Source of the DNA: a bacterium UBP11_UBA4055
GTDB taxonomy: Bacteria; UBA4055
Length of the DNA: 64,000 bases
NCBI GenBank assembly: GCA_002382735.1
Contig: DFZN01000044.1
Span: 1-64,000, forward strand
Direction of reading: 5' to 3'
The position numbers were made by a program, and so were the translations under genes. A model generated the notes under the pieces. That model was not told the DNA's origin. It searched no databases and was given only the letters and a program-made list of their open reading frames with translations. Below are positions 31,637-40,672 of this stretch, piece by piece (within the stretch, counting starts at the first letter, position 1; every line of letters starts with the position of its first letter).

Positions 31637-32488
31637 TTATTTTATTTTTATTGTAAATATTTCGTTGAACAATTTTGTTTTTCTGACCTGATCGGTCTCG
31701 GTGTGTTCCTCTTTATTATTGATGACCTCGTATTCGACCGCGCCTATGTATGTCAGGTATGTTCTGAATACTCTGTTACGGTAAGCCCACCAGTGAGACA
31801 TTGTCTTATATTTTGGATCGGGATCGAAATCGAACGCGTCCATTGAGGCGGGGAAAGCTTTAAAGAACTTGTTGTAGTAATCTCTTGATTCCCTGTATTC
31901 GTTCCCGTACTTTTCGAGAAGGTATAAAGTGTAGCCGACGGACCTTTGGATGAAACCGTCGTCCTGTCTGACGGATTCAAATCCCCAGTTGAATTTGGAT
32001 ATGAGAGCGACCATTAACCCTGCATATAATTCGCGATCGTCTGTGAGAGCCTCTTCGCCTGCTTTTGTTATAGTTATAACATTGTTCCTCAATTTTGTAT
32101 AACCGCATAACTTGGCCAGAAGGCGGGCTACAAATATGATAATGACATCTTTTTCGCCTGAAAGCTTTACTATTCCCCTTTCAACCGCGTCATCTTTGAG
32201 TTCTGTATTTTCATAAAGTTCCCTGACATACTTTGGAGGCATGTATTCGGCCTGTGTGAGCTTTATCTCTTTTTCTCTTTCCAATATCTGCATAAAGTGT
32301 TTGACGAGCTTAAAGATCGGAATCTGATTAATTGCTTCTGTCGAGATATCTTTATTAAGCTGAACTATTGCTCCATCGGTAAAGGAGAAATACAGAATGT
32401 TGTGCATTTCATCCGGCGAAAGGCCGTCGAAGTCGTCTATTCCTCTGCTGTTCTGTTTGTTCAAGTATTTCTGAAAATCTGATTTCAT
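31637..32488 (-). CDS. Hypothetical protein within the type I locus
   Basis: 283 residues, not recognised. Soluble, helical; starts FQKYLNKQNSRGIDDFDGLS, with a winged-helix-like stretch around 95-150 (LAKLCGYTKLRNNVITITKA) and an aromatic C-terminal third (YKTMSHWWAYRNRVFRTYLT). It lies 11 bp before hsdS in the same direction, so is likely co-transcribed. It might regulate the restriction system. Confidence 0.55.
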   Translation of the reverse strand: MKSDFQKYLNKQNSRGIDDFDGLSPDEMHNILYFSFTDGAIVQLNKDISTEAINQIPIFKLVKHFMQILEREKEIKLTQAEYMPPKYVRELYENTELKDDAVERGIVKLSGEKDVIIIFVARLLAKLCGYTKLRNNVITITKAGEEALTDDRELYAGLMVALISKFNWGFESVRQDDGFIQRSVGYTLYLLEKYGNEYRESRDYYNKFFKAFPASMDAFDFDPDPKYKTMSHWWAYRNRVFRTYLTYIGAVEYEVINNKEEHTETDQVRKTKLFNEIFTIKIK

Positions 32489-32527
32489 ACTAATTGCCCT
32501 TTTGATTTTCTTTCTTCATTTCTACCT

Positions 32528-32579
32528 TTTTTACAGCCTTGATTACGCACAATTGTGCAAGTGAGACTTGCACAATTAA
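32528..32579 (+). repeat. Hairpin repeat, copy 2
   Basis: Same about 50-bp element as at 9225 with a perfect 12-base stem AATTGTGCAAGT / ACTTGCACAATT and loop GAG. It contains the stop codon of the DUF1016 gene (32576-32578). Copy 3 lies on the other side of that gene. Confidence 0.8.
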
Positions 32580-33670
32580 GAGCGGTCATTATCACTGCCG
32601 TAAACTGCCTCTATCTCCCTTACCATGAGTTGTTTCAGCTCCTTTTTCTCGGGCAGACTGTTTTTTATGAGTTCTTCTATTTCATAGGCGGCAACTCCGA
32701 GCGGAATTTTCATTCCTCTCATAGCATATTCCACCTTGATGTTGCTTTTTGACGCACAGAGCAGAAGGCCGATCGTAGGTTTATCATTTCCGCTTTTTAA
32801 TATGTCGTCAACCGCGCTTATATAGAAATTCAGCTTGGATATATATTCCGGCATGAATTCCCCTGCTTTAAGTTCAATAACAATGTAGCAGTGCAGGATC
32901 GTGTGGTAAAAAAGCAGATCTATTTTATATTCAGTTCCGTCAACTTCTAATCCGTACTGTCTGCCGACAAAAGCAAAACCCTTACCAAGTTCGATAAGAA
33001 AATCTGACAATTTCTCTGTCAGTTTCTGTTCGATCTCATATTCCTTGACTTTCCTCGTAAGATTCAGGAATCCGAACTTATACGGGTCCTTAAATATGCT
33101 CTGCGCGAGATCCGACTGATAGTCCGGAAGTGATTCCGAAAAATTATTGATAGCCTTTCCGCTTCTCCTATACAGACCGGAAGCAATCTGCATAAGCATA
33201 ACTTCTGTATTCCATCCGTTATTCGAAGATTCTGTTATATAAAATGCCCTTTCCTTAATGTTTTTTACTTTCCCGATTAGAGAGATATGCTGAAACCATG
33301 TAATTTTATCAAGAGGTATTTTAGTATAGTCTCCTTTCTTTCTTGAAAGCGGTATATTAAGGAATGGATAATCAGGATATGCCTCCGCGAATGTTCTCAT
33401 ATAATTCAAATTTCTTACAGAGTAGCCGGTCGAATCGGGAAAATCCTTTTTTATGTCTTGTGCAAGATTGGATATAACATGCCCTCCCCAACCCAGTCTT
33501 TTCTGAACATCGAGAACGGAAAAACCTATTTCCCAGTAAAGCTGAAGCATCTCGCTGTTTACCTTTAAAGCCGTCCTTAATTGAGCTCTTTTTATCTTGC
33601 CTGATATATCCTTTGACCATTTTATATAATCGGACTTGGGAATATTATTGACGATTACTCCGCCTTTCAT
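32576..33670 (-). CDS. DUF1016 (YhcG-type) PD-(D/E)XK nuclease
   Basis: 364 residues. The N-terminal DUF1016_N part (QLYWEIGFSVLDVQKRLGWG) is helical and DNA-binding-like; the C-terminal nuclease has D251 in EYKIDLLFYH and E266-x-K268 in CYIVIELKAG. These proteins are common beside type I restriction systems and are proposed nucleases, possibly acting on branched DNA. It is bracketed by two direct hairpin repeats, suggesting insertion as a unit. A second, diverged DUF1016 gene is at 38175-39254. Confidence 0.8.
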   Translation of the reverse strand: MKGGVIVNNIPKSDYIKWSKDISGKIKRAQLRTALKVNSEMLQLYWEIGFSVLDVQKRLGWGGHVISNLAQDIKKDFPDSTGYSVRNLNYMRTFAEAYPDYPFLNIPLSRKKGDYTKIPLDKITWFQHISLIGKVKNIKERAFYITESSNNGWNTEVMLMQIASGLYRRSGKAINNFSESLPDYQSDLAQSIFKDPYKFGFLNLTRKVKEYEIEQKLTEKLSDFLIELGKGFAFVGRQYGLEVDGTEYKIDLLFYHTILHCYIVIELKAGEFMPEYISKLNFYISAVDDILKSGNDKPTIGLLLCASKSNIKVEYAMRGMKIPLGVAAYEIEELIKNSLPEKKELKQLMVREIEAVYGSDNDRS

Positions 33671-33694
33671 GCTGATACTCCTGCATTTTTAAAC

Positions 33695-33746
33695 TTTTTA
33701 CAGCCTTGATTACGCATAATTGTGCAAGTGTGACTTGCACAATTAG
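33695..33746 (+). repeat. Hairpin repeat, copy 3
   Basis: Third copy of the element, with stem AATTGTGCAAGT / ACTTGCACAATT and loop GTG. It lies between the end of hsdM (33785) and the start of the DUF1016 gene (33670). Confidence 0.8.
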
Positions 33747-33784
33747 GGAAATATAGGCACAGTTCATGCCTGACATAATATAGC

Positions 33785-35335
33785 TTATTCATCATTACCT
33801 CCGAATACGGGCGGGGTGATTCCGAGTTCTTTGCACTGCGCGATGATCTTTTTGTCTGTGAGTTTTATGTCAGCTTCGATGTTTTTGAGTTCCTGCGCGA
33901 TCTTATCGAGGTCAATTTCGTCTTCCTCTTCGAATGTATCGACATATCTTGGAATGTTGAGGTTGTAGTCGTTCTGCCTGATCTGTTCTATTGAGGCTGA
34001 GTGCGAGTATTTTTCTTCCTCTTTTCTGTTCCTGTATGTGCTTATGATCTTTTCGACATCTTCATCGCGTAGATTGCTCTGATTTTTGGCTTTTTCGTAA
34101 GACCGGCTTGCGTCTATGAAGTGTATGCTGTCGGATTCTGTTCTGCATTTTTTGAATACGAGGATGACTGTGGGTATTGATGTTCCGTAAAAGATGTTCG
34201 CGGGCAGTCCGATGACGGCATCGAGCCAGTTCTTTTCCTCAATGATGTATTTTCTGATCTCGCCTTCCGCTGCTCCTCTGAATAGTACTCCGTGCGGTAA
34301 GACTATTGCCATTGTTCCGTTCTCGTCAAGCTGATAGAGCATGTGCTGAACGAATGCGAAGTCCGCCTTTGTTTTCGGCGCGAGTTTTCCGTACGGGCTG
34401 AATCTTTCGTCCGATAAGAAGGTCTGGTTTGCCGCCCAGTGCGCGGAGAATGGCGGATTGGCTACTACTGCCTCAAAGCGTTTGTCCAGGTCGTGCGGTT
34501 CTTCGAGAGTGTCTCCCTGCGTTATGTGAAAATCGTTGTATTTGACCGAATGGAGTATCATATTCATTCTCGCCAGGTTGAAAGTGGTGGTGTTTAATTC
34601 CTGCCCGTAGAAGTCCGATACTTTACATTCCTTCGATACCCTGAGTAAGAGCGATCCCGAGCCGCAGGTTGGGTCATATACCGATCTGAGTCTTTCTTTG
34701 CCTGTCGTGACGATCTTTGCCAGTATTTTTGATACCTGCTGGGGCGTATAGAACTCACCCGCTTTCTTTCCCGCTCCGCTCGCGAACTGTGAGATTAAAT
34801 ATTCATAAGCGTCGCCGAGTACATCCGCCTCTGTGTCCTCAAGCCTGAAATCAACTTCCGCTATGTGCTTGATAACTTCCGAAATGAGCTTGTTCTTCAG
34901 CTCGACCGTTCTTCCGAGCTTTGTCGAAGTAAGATCAACATCCTCAAAAAGTCCCGCGAAATCCTCCTCGCTCTTATGGCCGATGGTTGCTTCCTCCACC
35001 GATTTTAATGCCTTGCCGAGATCTTCAATTACAAACTCCCTGTTCCTTGCCCTTTCCGCTATCCTGCTGAATAAGTTTGCTGGTAAAATAAAAAAGCCCA
35101 TATCTTCGATACATTCCTCTTTTAAGTCATGCGAAAGCTCTTTATCCTTCATAGCCTCTTCAAAGCTCAATTTGTCCGATTTTAGCTCATCTGAAACGAA
35201 TTTCTCGATCTTTTCCGATAAGAATTTATAAAAAATAAAGCCGAGGATATAGTCCCTGAATTCATCCGCACCCATATTTCCGCGTAAAGTGTTCGCTATG
35301 TCCCATAATTTCTGTTCGAGCTTCTGCTTTGTCAT
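33785..35335 (-). CDS. hsdM: Type I DNA methyltransferase HsdM
   Basis: 516 residues. An N-terminal HsdM_N helical domain (about 1-150), then FYTP (195-198), SAM motif I DPTCGSGSL (221-229) and catalytic motif NPPF (293-296), typical of N6-adenine methylases. It modifies the host target together with HsdS and forms the core of the restriction complex. It follows hsdR by 7 bp. Codon use is richer in G and C than in the neighbouring TIR-SIR2 cluster. Length and motifs are complete. Confidence 0.95.
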   Translation of the reverse strand: MTKQKLEQKLWDIANTLRGNMGADEFRDYILGFIFYKFLSEKIEKFVSDELKSDKLSFEEAMKDKELSHDLKEECIEDMGFFILPANLFSRIAERARNREFVIEDLGKALKSVEEATIGHKSEEDFAGLFEDVDLTSTKLGRTVELKNKLISEVIKHIAEVDFRLEDTEADVLGDAYEYLISQFASGAGKKAGEFYTPQQVSKILAKIVTTGKERLRSVYDPTCGSGSLLLRVSKECKVSDFYGQELNTTTFNLARMNMILHSVKYNDFHITQGDTLEEPHDLDKRFEAVVANPPFSAHWAANQTFLSDERFSPYGKLAPKTKADFAFVQHMLYQLDENGTMAIVLPHGVLFRGAAEGEIRKYIIEEKNWLDAVIGLPANIFYGTSIPTVILVFKKCRTESDSIHFIDASRSYEKAKNQSNLRDEDVEKIISTYRNRKEEEKYSHSASIEQIRQNDYNLNIPRYVDTFEEEDEIDLDKIAQELKNIEADIKLTDKKIIAQCKELGITPPVFGGNDE

Positions 35336-35342
35336 TTATTGC

Positions 35343-38168
35343 CTACCATTTATATTTATTCACGATGCTTTCTATGCTGTTTTCGAGTTGTTCGATCTTT
35401 CTTTTCCGTTCCGAAAGTTTAAGATTGCCGACGAGTGCCGATTTGATCTTATCGCGCTGGAATTTGTTTGAAAATTCATATTCCTCGACCACTGCGTAAA
35501 CGAGTGCTTTATCAAGCTTTTCCGATCTTATCATCGCCCCTATCTCTTTTTCCTTTTCCTTTGAGATGAATTTGTCGAATTCTTCCTCCACATTCGCGTC
35601 TGTGCCCAGTTCAGGCAGGTTTTCCTTAATGAACCTTTCGATCAGTTCGCGCTTGCTTCTGAGTTCGTCCGAGCCTTCCATGGTCTTTAAGATAAATTCC
35701 ACATCTTTACTAAATCCGGAATCGTTCATGTCGAGGTCTTTTAACAGCTTTAAGATATAATCCACATTGATATCGTCCCTGCGCACGAGTTCGACTTCAA
35801 AATCAAGGTCTTTTAAGATAGATTCCTTATCAGGGTCTTTCGTTTCGTCGCGAATGTCTAAATATTTGCTCCTGTAATCCTCAAATTCCTGCCTTGATAT
35901 GGAAAGGTCGTCATATTCAAATTCGGTGAAGGTCACAAGTCTGTTCATGATGCGTAAGAGGTTCCTGAAAGCTTTGACGAAAAGTGCTTTCTGCTCATCG
36001 CCTTCGAGCCTGTCAACCGAATCTATTGTCGGCGTAAGGTTTTTTAATTCTTCGAGCGCATTGTTAAAATCTACCGCGTATTCCGTGTAGGCTTTCATAA
36101 GTACGGTTTCAATGGCTTCGGGATTGGAAAATAGTGCTATCGCTTCGTCTGTTCTTTTCTTGAGATTTCTGAAGCAGACGATATTGCCGTATTTCTTCTT
36201 TTCCCCAAGCACCCTGTTCGTTCTTGAAAATGCCTGAATCAGCCCGTGATAGCGCAGGTTCTTATCCACATACAGAGTATTGGTATAAACGCTGTCGAAT
36301 CCCGTTAAGAACATATTGACGACAAGCAGAATGTCTATCTTCTTTTCCTTCACCTTTTTGGAAATATCCACAAAATATGCGTTGAAGCCGTTGTCCTTGT
36401 TCAGGTCGAAGTTGGTCTTGAAAGTTTTGTTATAGTCATCCACGATCAGATCGAGCTTTTCTCTCGGGTGGACCTGCCTGTCGCCGTAAATTGCCTGATC
36501 CTCCGCAACCATGCTCATGTATTCTTTCTGCTTATAGTTCCCGTACTGATCCTCAAGCTCCTCGTTTGCCTGATATGAAAAGATGGTCGCTATGTTCAAA
36601 TTATGCTTCTTATGCCTGAAAAGTTCATAGTATTTCAAAAGCGTGTCTATCGAGCTCACCGCGAAAATCGCATTGTATTCCCTGTTATATGTCTTTCTGT
36701 CGTGATTCTTTATAATAAAATCAGCTATGTTGGACAGCCTTTCATCCGCCGAAAAAACCTCATCCTTATTTATGCCTTTGACCTTATCCATTTCATCCAC
36801 ATCAATATCATCGCCGTTCTCTTCTTTTAAAAATTTTGACCTGAAAGTGGAATAGTACTCGACGGAAAAACCGAGCACATTATCATCGTCTATAGCATCC
36901 TTAATGATATATTTGTGCAAACATGAACCGAAAAGATCCTTCGTGGTAGTAAACCCGACGCTGTTCTCCTCGAATATCGGAGTGCCCGTAAAGCCGAAGA
37001 AAAGCCTGTTCTTAAAATAATCTTTTATCCTTTTGTGGGTTTCCCCGAACTGGCTCCTGTGGCATTCGTCAAAAATAAATATTATGCGCTTGTTGCTTAC
37101 ATCGCCGAGCCTGTTGTTGAATTTGACCCTGCTGACAGCATTGTTGAGCTTCTGTATCGTTGTTATGATAAGCTTCGTCTTTTCGTCGGAAAGCTGTTTA
37201 ACGAGCATTTTTGTGTCGTCTGTGGCGTCAACCGAGCCTTTCGAGAATTTGTTGAACTCCTTCATGGTCTGGAAGTCGAGATCTTTCCTGTCAACGACGA
37301 AGACGACCTTGTCAACATCCTTGTCGGCGGTGATGATCTGGCTGGCCTTGAATGAAGTGAGCGTTTTGCCCGAGCCTGTCGTGTGCCAGATGTAGCCGTT
37401 CCGGTCAACTTTGCCCGCCACGCGCTTGATTATCTTTTCAGCTGCGAAATACTGGTAAGGTCTGAGCACCATTAGGAATTTATCCGATTCGTTGAGGACT
37501 ATGTATTTTGAGATCACTTTGGCGAGATGGCATTTTTCCAGGAAAATATCCGCGAATTCGTTCAGCCTGTTGAATTTTTCGTTCTTTTCATCCGTCCAGC
37601 AGAAGCTTTGCTTGAAGTTTAGAGTTCTGTTGTTCGCGAAATATCTTGTGTTGACCCCGTTTGAAATGATGAAAAGCTGGAGGTATAAAAAGAGGCCTCT
37701 GAACGAATGATCTTTGTAGCGGCATATCTGGTTAAACGCCTCTTTAAGTTCTATGCCGCGCCTTTTCAGCTCGATCTGGACGAGCGGCAGCCCGTTGATC
37801 AAAATAGTCACATCGTAGCGGTTCTTGTACCTCTCCGCCATATTTATCTGGTTTGATGCCTGGAATTCGTTCTTGCACCATTCTTCGGTGTTGAAAAATT
37901 CAATGTAGGAAAGCGTATCGTCGTCTCTGTACAGCTCGAACTTGTTGCGCAGTTTCTTCGATTTATCGAATATCGTTCCGCCGTCAAGGTGATTAAGTAT
38001 CTTATTAAATTCTGATTTGGAGAAAGTGGTCTTATTGTGCTTTTCGAGCTGAGTTTTAAAGTTCGCCGTCAGATCTTTTTCATCGTGCAGAATGATCTTT
38101 TCATAGCCCTGAATTTGCAGCTGTTCGATGAGTTTTTTCTCTAAAGTCGCTTCCGATTGAATGCACAT
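35343..38168 (-). CDS. hsdR: Type I restriction endonuclease HsdR
   Basis: 941 residues. Nuclease domain with D119 (RYDVTILING) and E133-x-K135 (VQIELKRRG). The motor has Walker A TTGSGKT (263-269) and a DEAH-like box FIFDECHRSQFG near 365-375, followed by FGFTGTP. It translocates DNA and cuts unmodified targets. It is followed by hsdM after 7 bp and preceded by a DUF1016 gene after 6 bp, so all are one transcription unit. No frameshift is apparent. Confidence 0.95.
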   Translation of the reverse strand: MCIQSEATLEKKLIEQLQIQGYEKIILHDEKDLTANFKTQLEKHNKTTFSKSEFNKILNHLDGGTIFDKSKKLRNKFELYRDDDTLSYIEFFNTEEWCKNEFQASNQINMAERYKNRYDVTILINGLPLVQIELKRRGIELKEAFNQICRYKDHSFRGLFLYLQLFIISNGVNTRYFANNRTLNFKQSFCWTDEKNEKFNRLNEFADIFLEKCHLAKVISKYIVLNESDKFLMVLRPYQYFAAEKIIKRVAGKVDRNGYIWHTTGSGKTLTSFKASQIITADKDVDKVVFVVDRKDLDFQTMKEFNKFSKGSVDATDDTKMLVKQLSDEKTKLIITTIQKLNNAVSRVKFNNRLGDVSNKRIIFIFDECHRSQFGETHKRIKDYFKNRLFFGFTGTPIFEENSVGFTTTKDLFGSCLHKYIIKDAIDDDNVLGFSVEYYSTFRSKFLKEENGDDIDVDEMDKVKGINKDEVFSADERLSNIADFIIKNHDRKTYNREYNAIFAVSSIDTLLKYYELFRHKKHNLNIATIFSYQANEELEDQYGNYKQKEYMSMVAEDQAIYGDRQVHPREKLDLIVDDYNKTFKTNFDLNKDNGFNAYFVDISKKVKEKKIDILLVVNMFLTGFDSVYTNTLYVDKNLRYHGLIQAFSRTNRVLGEKKKYGNIVCFRNLKKRTDEAIALFSNPEAIETVLMKAYTEYAVDFNNALEELKNLTPTIDSVDRLEGDEQKALFVKAFRNLLRIMNRLVTFTEFEYDDLSISRQEFEDYRSKYLDIRDETKDPDKESILKDLDFEVELVRRDDINVDYILKLLKDLDMNDSGFSKDVEFILKTMEGSDELRSKRELIERFIKENLPELGTDANVEEEFDKFISKEKEKEIGAMIRSEKLDKALVYAVVEEYEFSNKFQRDKIKSALVGNLKLSERKRKIEQLENSIESIVNKYKW

Positions 38169-38174
38169 AGGCTT

Positions 38175-39254
38175 TTATTTATCTCCGTATAATGCCATTT
38201 CTTCTTTGACCATGAGTTTTTCAAGCTGTTCTTCGGTAGGCAGGTAAAGTTTGTACTTTGAGGCAAAGAGCTTCTTTCCGTCCGCAAGGACTGAGTATTT
38301 TGCTATTGTTTCGTTTTTCTCGCTGCAGAGTATCAGACCTATTGTCGGATTGTCGTCCTCTGATCTGAATTTTTCTTCAAAGATCCTGACATAAGAGTCC
38401 ATTTGTCCGACATCCTGATGCGTAAGCTTTCCTCTTTTCAGGTCTATGAGCACAAAACATTTGAGTTTGTAATTGTAGAATACAAGGTCTATATAAAAAT
38501 GCTCACCGTCCATATCAATATGTTTCTGCCTGGCAACGAAAGAAAATCCGCTTCCGAGTTCAAGCAGGAATTGGGCAAGATTGTCGAGTAAAGCTGTTTC
38601 AAGCTCGGTTTCGGTAAATTCTTTTCTATTTTTCAGTCCGGCGAATTCAAGTACATACGGGTCTTTGAGAATATCATCGGATTCGAGATTTCTTGTATTC
38701 TCTTTAGCTTCTTCTATTACCGGTTTTTTGTTACGGCCGGAAAGCAATCGTTCGTAATAAAAGCTGTTGATCTGTCTTTCGAGAGCTCTGGTTGACCAAT
38801 TCTCGCTTATTGCTTCCTTCATGTACCATTGGCGGGCTTTTTCGTCCTCTACTTTGAGCAAATGACGGTAATGAGTCCAGCTTAATTCTGTACTGACCGA
38901 GTTCGGCAATGGAGATTTGGAACTCACTGCGTTCCGAATTGGAAAGAATATAAAAAACTGCCTCATATACCGCAAATTTCTCTCGTCATATCCCTCGCCG
39001 AATTCCGCGGTAAGTTTCTCAGAAAGATGTCTGAGTGTTTCTTTTCCATACTCAGCTCTTTTTTCTCCTTTGAGCTCATCTTCGACAATAATTTTGCCTA
39101 TGTTCCAGTAAGTAATGACCATTGTGGTGTTGACAGCGGTTCTTACCTGCTTTCTCGATTCAGCTATCAGTTCTGCAATCTGCTTATATATATCGTTTTT
39201 TGTAAACTTATTCATCATTTCCTCCGAATACGGGGTGATTCCGACTGAATGCAC
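38175..39254 (-). CDS. DUF1016 (YhcG-type) nuclease, second copy
   Basis: 359 residues. N-terminal DUF1016_N (TYWNIGKIIVEDELKGEKRA, then FGEGYDERNLRYMRQF) and a C-terminal PD-(D/E)XK core with HFYIDLVFYNYKLKCFVLID followed by LKRG, where the E-x-K is D-x-K. It is the first gene of the hsdRM unit. Sequence differs widely from the other DUF1016 copy, so this is not a recent duplication. An alternative start is the ATG 13 codons in (MMNKFTKNDIYK), which seems more natural than MHSVGITPYSEE. Confidence 0.8.
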   Translation of the reverse strand: MHSVGITPYSEEMMNKFTKNDIYKQIAELIAESRKQVRTAVNTTMVITYWNIGKIIVEDELKGEKRAEYGKETLRHLSEKLTAEFGEGYDERNLRYMRQFFIFFPIRNAVSSKSPLPNSVSTELSWTHYRHLLKVEDEKARQWYMKEAISENWSTRALERQINSFYYERLLSGRNKKPVIEEAKENTRNLESDDILKDPYVLEFAGLKNRKEFTETELETALLDNLAQFLLELGSGFSFVARQKHIDMDGEHFYIDLVFYNYKLKCFVLIDLKRGKLTHQDVGQMDSYVRIFEEKFRSEDDNPTIGLILCSEKNETIAKYSVLADGKKLFASKYKLYLPTEEQLEKLMVKEEMALYGDK

Positions 39255-39338
39255 ATTTGCGCCAAAACCTCTTAGTTTCCGATATTCACATCAAAGAATA
39301 TATTTCAAGTCTTTTATTTAGTCAAAGGAATTAATAAT

Positions 39339-39364
39339 GAAAAAGGGCGGTAAAAAACCGCCCT
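39339..39364 (-). terminator. Terminator of the apeB operon
   Basis: On the minus strand AGGGCGGT, a T loop, ACCGCCCT and a run of T: a good Rho-independent terminator 7 bp past the aminopeptidase stop. It marks the border between the housekeeping operon and the defence island. Confidence 0.85.
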
Positions 39365-39370
39365 GAGAGT

Positions 39371-40657
39371 TTAGTACTCCAGAAATCCTTTCATGGCTTC
39401 TTTCATGTACCAGTGGTCGTCCACTCCGGCCGTTTCGCGCGCCGAGTGCATCGCGAGCATAGCGTTGCCCACATCGACCGTCCTGATGCCGATGTTATTG
39501 GCTATCATTGAGCCTATAGTCCCGCCGCCGCGAACATCCGACCTGTTCACGAATTTCTGGTAAGGTAATTTTTTTGCGGCGCATATCATTTCAAAAACCG
39601 CTGAAGATTCTATCGTTGTGGCGTAACTTGTGTTCGCGTTGACCTTGATAACAGGTCCCTTGTTCAGATAAACCCTGTTTAAATTGTCGAACTTGCCTAA
39701 ATAATTAGGATGAACGGCGTGCGCTCCGTCCGCGCTCATGAAATAAGATCCGGCTATTGATCTGAGGTAACTTTCCTTATGGAAATCTGTCAGTCTGGCA
39801 AGAATGTCTTCGGTGAAAGACGATTTTCCGCCGTTGGTGGTCGATGAGCCGACCTCTTCATTGTCGTAAAGCGCGATCAGCATCGTAGCGTCTGTCTCTT
39901 CAGCTTCAAGTAGTGCTTCGATCGATGCGTGTACCATGGACTTGTTGTCGATCCCCCTGTTCATAATGAATTCTTCATCATATCCGCAGACTATGCCCTT
40001 CTGGACTGCATACAGTTCAAGATCGTAATTAACGATATCGAATGTTTTTATCTTAAGTTTTTTCGCTATCATCTCTTTTATGAACTTATCGTCAAGTTCT
40101 TTTTCGCTCAGACCCGCCACCGGAACCATATGCTCCTGAGGATTGAGCTTGATTGCTTCGTTCACTTCCCTGTTGTAATGGATCGCCAGCTGCGGTATGG
40201 AAAGAACAGGTTTTTCAAGGTCTATCAGCTTTATTTCATAGCTATTATTCATCCTGACGACTACTTTTCCCGCAAGAGACAGCTCTCTGTCAAGCCAGCT
40301 TGAATAGATGGGCCCGCCGTAAACTTCGGTTGAAAGCTGTATATACCCTTCCTTTACAAAGACCGATCTGGGTTTAAGCTTGAATGAAGGTGAATCCGTA
40401 TGCGATCCTATGATCCTGAAACCTGCTTTTGTAGGGTCTTTTTTTCCAAAAACACCTGCAATGAGAGCGGAATCATGTCTTACGATATAGAATTTATCTC
40501 CTTTCCTGAACTTCCACGATTCTCTTTCGCACAATTTCTTAAATCCTTCCGCGGTCAATCTTTTTTCACATTCTGCGACACAGTGCGAAGCAGTGGGTGA
40601 AGCATCAATGAACTGATTAAGCTCTTTTGCCAGTTTAAGCATTCCTTTTCTGCTCAT
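39371..40657 (-). CDS. apeB: M18 family aminopeptidase
   Basis: 428 residues, the usual M18 length. Zinc ligands include H86 in GSHTDSPSFKLKP; other motifs are LYDNEEVGSSTTNG with the catalytic E-E pair, SADGAHAVHP and a C-terminal MHSARETAGVDD with a ligand histidine. It removes N-terminal acidic or neutral residues from peptides in the cytoplasm. It follows the carboxypeptidase gene by 15 bp and ends the operon before a terminator. Confidence 0.9.
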   Translation of the reverse strand: MSRKGMLKLAKELNQFIDASPTASHCVAECEKRLTAEGFKKLCERESWKFRKGDKFYIVRHDSALIAGVFGKKDPTKAGFRIIGSHTDSPSFKLKPRSVFVKEGYIQLSTEVYGGPIYSSWLDRELSLAGKVVVRMNNSYEIKLIDLEKPVLSIPQLAIHYNREVNEAIKLNPQEHMVPVAGLSEKELDDKFIKEMIAKKLKIKTFDIVNYDLELYAVQKGIVCGYDEEFIMNRGIDNKSMVHASIEALLEAEETDATMLIALYDNEEVGSSTTNGGKSSFTEDILARLTDFHKESYLRSIAGSYFMSADGAHAVHPNYLGKFDNLNRVYLNKGPVIKVNANTSYATTIESSAVFEMICAAKKLPYQKFVNRSDVRGGGTIGSMIANNIGIRTVDVGNAMLAMHSARETAGVDDHWYMKEAMKGFLEY

Positions 40658-40672
40658 AACATCTGCCTTATT

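Noticed and set aside
32528..32579. Hairpin repeats as Rho-independent terminators
   Set aside because: No run of T follows the stem on either strand, and flanking sequence is conserved beyond the stem.
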